Below are positions 42,097-43,354 of a stretch of 43,354 nucleotides of DNA, one piece after another (position 1 is the first letter of the stretch; each line of letters begins with the position of its first letter). The stretch covers positions 1 through 43,354 of the IMG/VR virus record IMGVR_UViG_3300025892_000043. One strand, written 5' to 3'. Position numbers and translations under genes: made by a program. This stretch comes from a virus. The notes under the pieces are model-generated. The model searched no databases and was not told the origin of the DNA. It saw only the letters and a list, made by a program, of their open reading frames with translations.

Positions 42097-42395
42097 TTTT
42101 TCTGTTTAGTGTCATCCTTTGCAGTGTAACCCCATAGTTTAGGAATTACTGATCCAGCAGTCCATGTCATTCCTTTCATGACATTACCGTACTTATCATA
42201 GTAAGCATTAAAAATGTCAACAGTGAACCCCATGACAATATCATACCACACTTCGGTACCGTTGTCACACTTTATTAAGTATGAGTTTCTTGGAAGACTC
42301 TTATCTTCTGCTGCAGCTGCATCGCAATTTATATGAATAACTATAACCGAATAAACTGATTTAAAATTACTTACGTCAGTGCTTGTTAGTACCAT
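42093..42395 (-). CDS. conserved hypothetical protein (100 aa)
   Basis: The 100-residue protein starts MVLTSTDVSNFKSVYSVIVI. Its core is NSYLIKCDNGTEVWYDIVMG followed by FTVDIFNAYYDKYGNVMKGM and TWTAGSVIPKLWGY. It is compact and beta/alpha mixed by pattern, with no domain I recognise. It lies between the 150-residue protein and ThyX, overlaps ThyX by 4 bases and has 5 bases to its upstream neighbour, so it belongs to the same transcript. The ribosome-binding site is weak, which suggests coupling to the upstream gene. Confidence 0.7.
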   Translation of the reverse strand: MVLTSTDVSNFKSVYSVIVIHINCDAAAAEDKSLPRNSYLIKCDNGTEVWYDIVMGFTVDIFNAYYDKYGNVMKGMTWTAGSVIPKLWGYTAKDDTKQKK

Positions 42396-42400
42396 ATATT

Positions 42401-42853
42401 TTACGATCTATTTCCCCACTGAATTTCTGGATACGCTTCAGAAATACATGCTTTAGTAATTTTATATCTTTTACTAAGTTGCTTATCTTTAGTAAGACAT
42501 ACAACTTTAGATTCAGTTTCATGAAGTCCTTCCAACAATTGGATAAACATCATTTCTCTACGACCCTTGGCAAGTTTATCATTACCACCCTTAACGAAGT
42601 GGTATAACTTTTTATACTCATGATAAAGCAGTGTATGTTCTGTGCCCTCTGGACTATCGTTGGGAGTGTATGGAACATCACCAACTGGGAGCATACTCTT
42701 CACACTCTCATCATATGCCCAAATAAGAATAGATTGTAGAGCAGGACTCTTATACTTCTTAAGTAGAGCAACTTTTTCTTTTTTAGTTTTAGCGTTTGAA
42801 ATCTTTTGAAGAACTTCAGAGATCAATAATTTTTCTACAGGTAGTTCAGCCAT
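42401..42853 (-). CDS. conserved T4-like cyanophage protein, DUF6433-like (150 aa)
   Basis: The 150-residue protein is helical and charged: LLISEVLQKISNAKTKKEKV, ALLKKYKSPALQSILIWAYD, LYHEYKKLYHFVKGGNDKLA and LTKDKQLSKRYKITKACISE, then AYPEIQWGN. The pattern corresponds to a family found next to RNase H or other replication genes in T4-like marine phages. I associate it with DUF6433, but only from memory. No enzymatic motif is visible. It starts 2 bases after RNase H, and may work with that nuclease or the replisome; this is inference. Confidence 0.75.
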   Translation of the reverse strand: MAELPVEKLLISEVLQKISNAKTKKEKVALLKKYKSPALQSILIWAYDESVKSMLPVGDVPYTPNDSPEGTEHTLLYHEYKKLYHFVKGGNDKLAKGRREMMFIQLLEGLHETESKVVCLTKDKQLSKRYKITKACISEAYPEIQWGNRS

Positions 42854-42855
42854 AG

Positions 42856-43354
42856 TTAAAAATCCTCTATATCATTTAATAGTGTAGTCAGTTTGTTTTT
42901 TAAGAAGTACTCTAGTGTAACTCCTCGTTTTACAGTACTATTTAACCGTTTAAATTCTTGGACAATTTCTACTTGAATGTCTTCTGGAATACAACTTAAG
43001 TCAATTAGTTTTTTATTGCGTTCATAATTTTTTAGTTGAACGTCTGTGCAAAAACTCTTTGGATCAGCAGTAATCCACTTTACCAAATTTTTTTTGTTTA
43101 TAGGTTTTTGTCTCTTACCAGATACAAATGTATCATCATCAGATAAGAAGTTTGGAATACCATCACTACGATCTCCCTTGATAATATGTTCCATTAGATA
43201 TTCTTTAGGATTATCTAAAGTAACATATTTCTTTTGGATAGGATTGTATTGAGATACAAAAGAGTACTTACTAAGTTGGAGAAAATCTTTATCACCAGAG
43301 AGAATCAGAACTTTATCTGGTGTATCCTGATCAGAGTTATGTTTGACAAGGACA
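42856..43354 (-). CDS. rnh: RNase H / 5'-3' exonuclease (partial, N-terminus beyond window)
   Basis: The frame stays open to the right edge of the window, upstream of an internal ATG at 43194, so 165 codons of a longer gene are visible. The FEN-family motifs are clear: KVLILSGDKDFLQLSKY, then IIKGDRSDGIPNFLSDDDTF of the helix-hairpin-helix region, and YERNKKLIDLSCIPEDI, as in T4 RNase H. T4 RNase H is about 305 residues, so roughly the N-terminal half lies outside. It removes RNA primers and adjacent DNA from Okazaki fragments, stimulated by gp32. It is the most upstream gene here of the replication transcript. Confidence 0.92.
   Translation of the reverse strand, partial: VLVKHNSDQDTPDKVLILSGDKDFLQLSKYSFVSQYNPIQKKYVTLDNPKEYLMEHIIKGDRSDGIPNFLSDDDTFVSGKRQKPINKKNLVKWITADPKSFCTDVQLKNYERNKKLIDLSCIPEDIQVEIVQEFKRLNSTVKRGVTLEYFLKNKLTTLLNDIEDF

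Overview
This window is part of the genome of a T4-like myovirus, almost certainly a marine cyanophage infecting Synechococcus or Prochlorococcus. The basis is gene content and order: gp53, gp48, gp4, gp54-like, gp26, gp51, gp27-like and gp5-like tail and baseplate genes next to gp32, gp59, gp33, RNase H, phoH and thyX. A DUF1825-like gene and a small protein with a CP12-type C-terminus both point to a cyanobacterial host. The DNA is AT-rich and tightly packed, many genes overlap by 1 to 25 bases, and all but two genes (gp48 and gp53) are on the minus strand. No photosystem gene, integrase, insertion sequence or CRISPR array is visible.

Right part (about 37.1-43.35 kb, minus strand): replication and nucleotide metabolism. 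Reading in the direction of transcription: RNase H (cut by the window edge), two conserved unknowns, ThyX, a conserved phage unknown, a 79-residue protein, PhoH ATPase, a RecB-like PD-(D/E)XK nuclease, gp33, gp59, a DUF1825-like protein and gp32. gp32 has its own sigma70-type promoter and a leader that can be drawn as a small pseudoknot. A strong bidirectional hairpin terminator separates gp32 from the convergent gp48-gp53 pair.

Middle part (23.9-37.0 kb): tail tube, hub and baseplate assembly. gp48 and gp53 run on the plus strand. gp4, an unknown, the gp54-like tube initiator, gp26, gp51, two long proteins carrying peptidoglycan-hydrolase domains (M23-like and GH19-like), a gp27-like hub, a CP12-like small protein and the gp5-like spike run on the minus strand. 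At the gp26-gp51 junction there is a textbook -1 slippery heptamer (T TTT TTC) directly before the gp26 stop. A Shine-Dalgarno-like GAGGG lies upstream of it, and gp51 has no ATG at its start. This suggests that gp51 is made as a gp26-gp51 frameshift fusion, like lambda G/GT, just ahead of the tape-measure-like genes.

A small islet at 23.5-23.97 kb interrupts the late genes. It holds two near-perfect sigma70 promoters, a 61-residue gene, a candidate RNA of about 92 nt with three hairpins ending in a terminator, and a tRNA-Leu(UAA).

Left part (1-23.4 kb, minus strand): a 4258-codon structural gene of 12.8 kb, then a series of small virion proteins and long repetitive tail fibres. Some fibres share DNA-level repeats, and the last one, with two LamG-like domains, runs off the left edge. 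NATAAATA late-promoter motifs precede many of the structural genes.
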